Below are positions 63,794 to 64,000 of a stretch of DNA of 64,000 bases, in pieces (the first letter of the stretch is position 1; each line of letters opens with the position of its first letter). This DNA comes from Jejuia algarum (GTDB taxonomy: Bacteria > Bacteroidota > Bacteroidia > Flavobacteriales > Flavobacteriaceae): the NCBI GenBank assembly GCA_947495775.1, contig CANMAQ010000003.1:235747-299746 (forward strand), read 5' to 3'. The notes under the pieces are model-generated. The model saw only the letters and a list, made by a program, of their open reading frames with translations. It was not told the DNA's origin and did not search any database. Made by a program: the position numbers and the translations under genes.

Positions 63794-64000
63794 TCTTTAA
63801 TTTTTAAGATTTCTAATTTAAGCAATTCACAACAATAAAAATGAATCGGTTTTAGCTTATAAAGTAATTTTGCATAATATCGAATTATAGCTACATAGTT
63901 ACGAAGCCACAATTAGCTTTACATAGGGCTTGCTGATTTTCTACTTATATTTTTACACCCCTAATGTTTACAATACTTTGTGTGTTTTTTGTTAGACAAA

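Noticed and set aside
1..64000. tRNA or rRNA genes
   Set aside because: No cloverleaf-like or rRNA-like sequence noticed on reading; a tRNA scan was not possible.

Overview
The window is AT-rich chromosomal DNA from a member of the Bacteroidetes, most likely a marine-type Flavobacteriaceae. This is inferred from a C-terminal type IX secretion (T9SS) sorting domain, a FecI/FecR/TonB-receptor unit with STN and carboxypeptidase-like domains, Flavobacteriia-style promoters (TTTG-N19/20-TAnnTTTG), a LytTR regulator paired with a TPR histidine kinase, and the DNA ligase/DEXH helicase/PdeM repair cassette. I recognise no rRNA, tRNA, CRISPR array or insertion sequence.

Layout. 1-4.5 kb: DNA-repair cassette (ligase cut by the window edge, helicase, PdeM). 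4.6-8.7 kb: intradiol dioxygenase-like protein, EamA transporter, and a LexA-like S24 repressor coupled to an exonuclease/GIY-YIG nuclease fusion. 9.1-12.2 kb: a DUF6702-like secreted protein and a sulfatase-YHYH-MopE-T9SS fusion. 12.2-17.1 kb: the most unusual part of the window. Six tandem units of about 672 bp each hold a 73-codon gene for a protein consisting of little more than sigma-70 region 4. Five units also carry a decayed remnant of a divergent PAS/AraC regulator gene, whose single intact copy follows unit 6. A seventh, diverged sigma-like gene lies beyond it. All seven have a GATTTC-(A/T)-GAAATC-type palindrome and a TAnnTTTG box upstream. 17.6-22.8 kb: tyrosinase, c-heme lipoprotein, MerC-like protein and DJ-1/PfpI protein, then a convergent LysE exporter. 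23.1-28.1 kb: a six-gene minus-strand run with three glycosyltransferases. 28.3-35.4 kb: MORN/WG-repeat protein, DUF3857 transglutaminase, acyl-CoA oxidase-like enzyme. 35.8-40.7 kb: outer-membrane protein, ECF sigma factor, an overlooked 53-codon mini-FecR gene, FecR, TonB receptor. 40.8-46.8 kb: GFO/IDH/MocA oxidoreductase, AsmA-like protein, PNPOx-like flavoprotein, TIM-barrel isomerase.

48.3-52.1 kb: a compact NAD/ADP-ribose operon (NAMPT, DraG-type ADP-ribosylglycohydrolase, PRPP synthetase-like protein, nucleoside deoxyribosyltransferase-like protein) behind a promoter covered by nested palindromes. 52.4-55.1 kb: HMA metal-binding lipoprotein, ABC ATPase and FtsX-type permease, and a small secreted Cys protein, probably a metal-linked export unit. 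55.6-64 kb: accessory region with small orphan proteins, a two-component system, a 23-codon peptide gene in front of a very strong hairpin, a discoidin-like lectin with Cys-rich repeats, a frameshifted ParE toxin, and a DUF6642-like protein.

Functional names come from motif recognition by eye; no database search was run.
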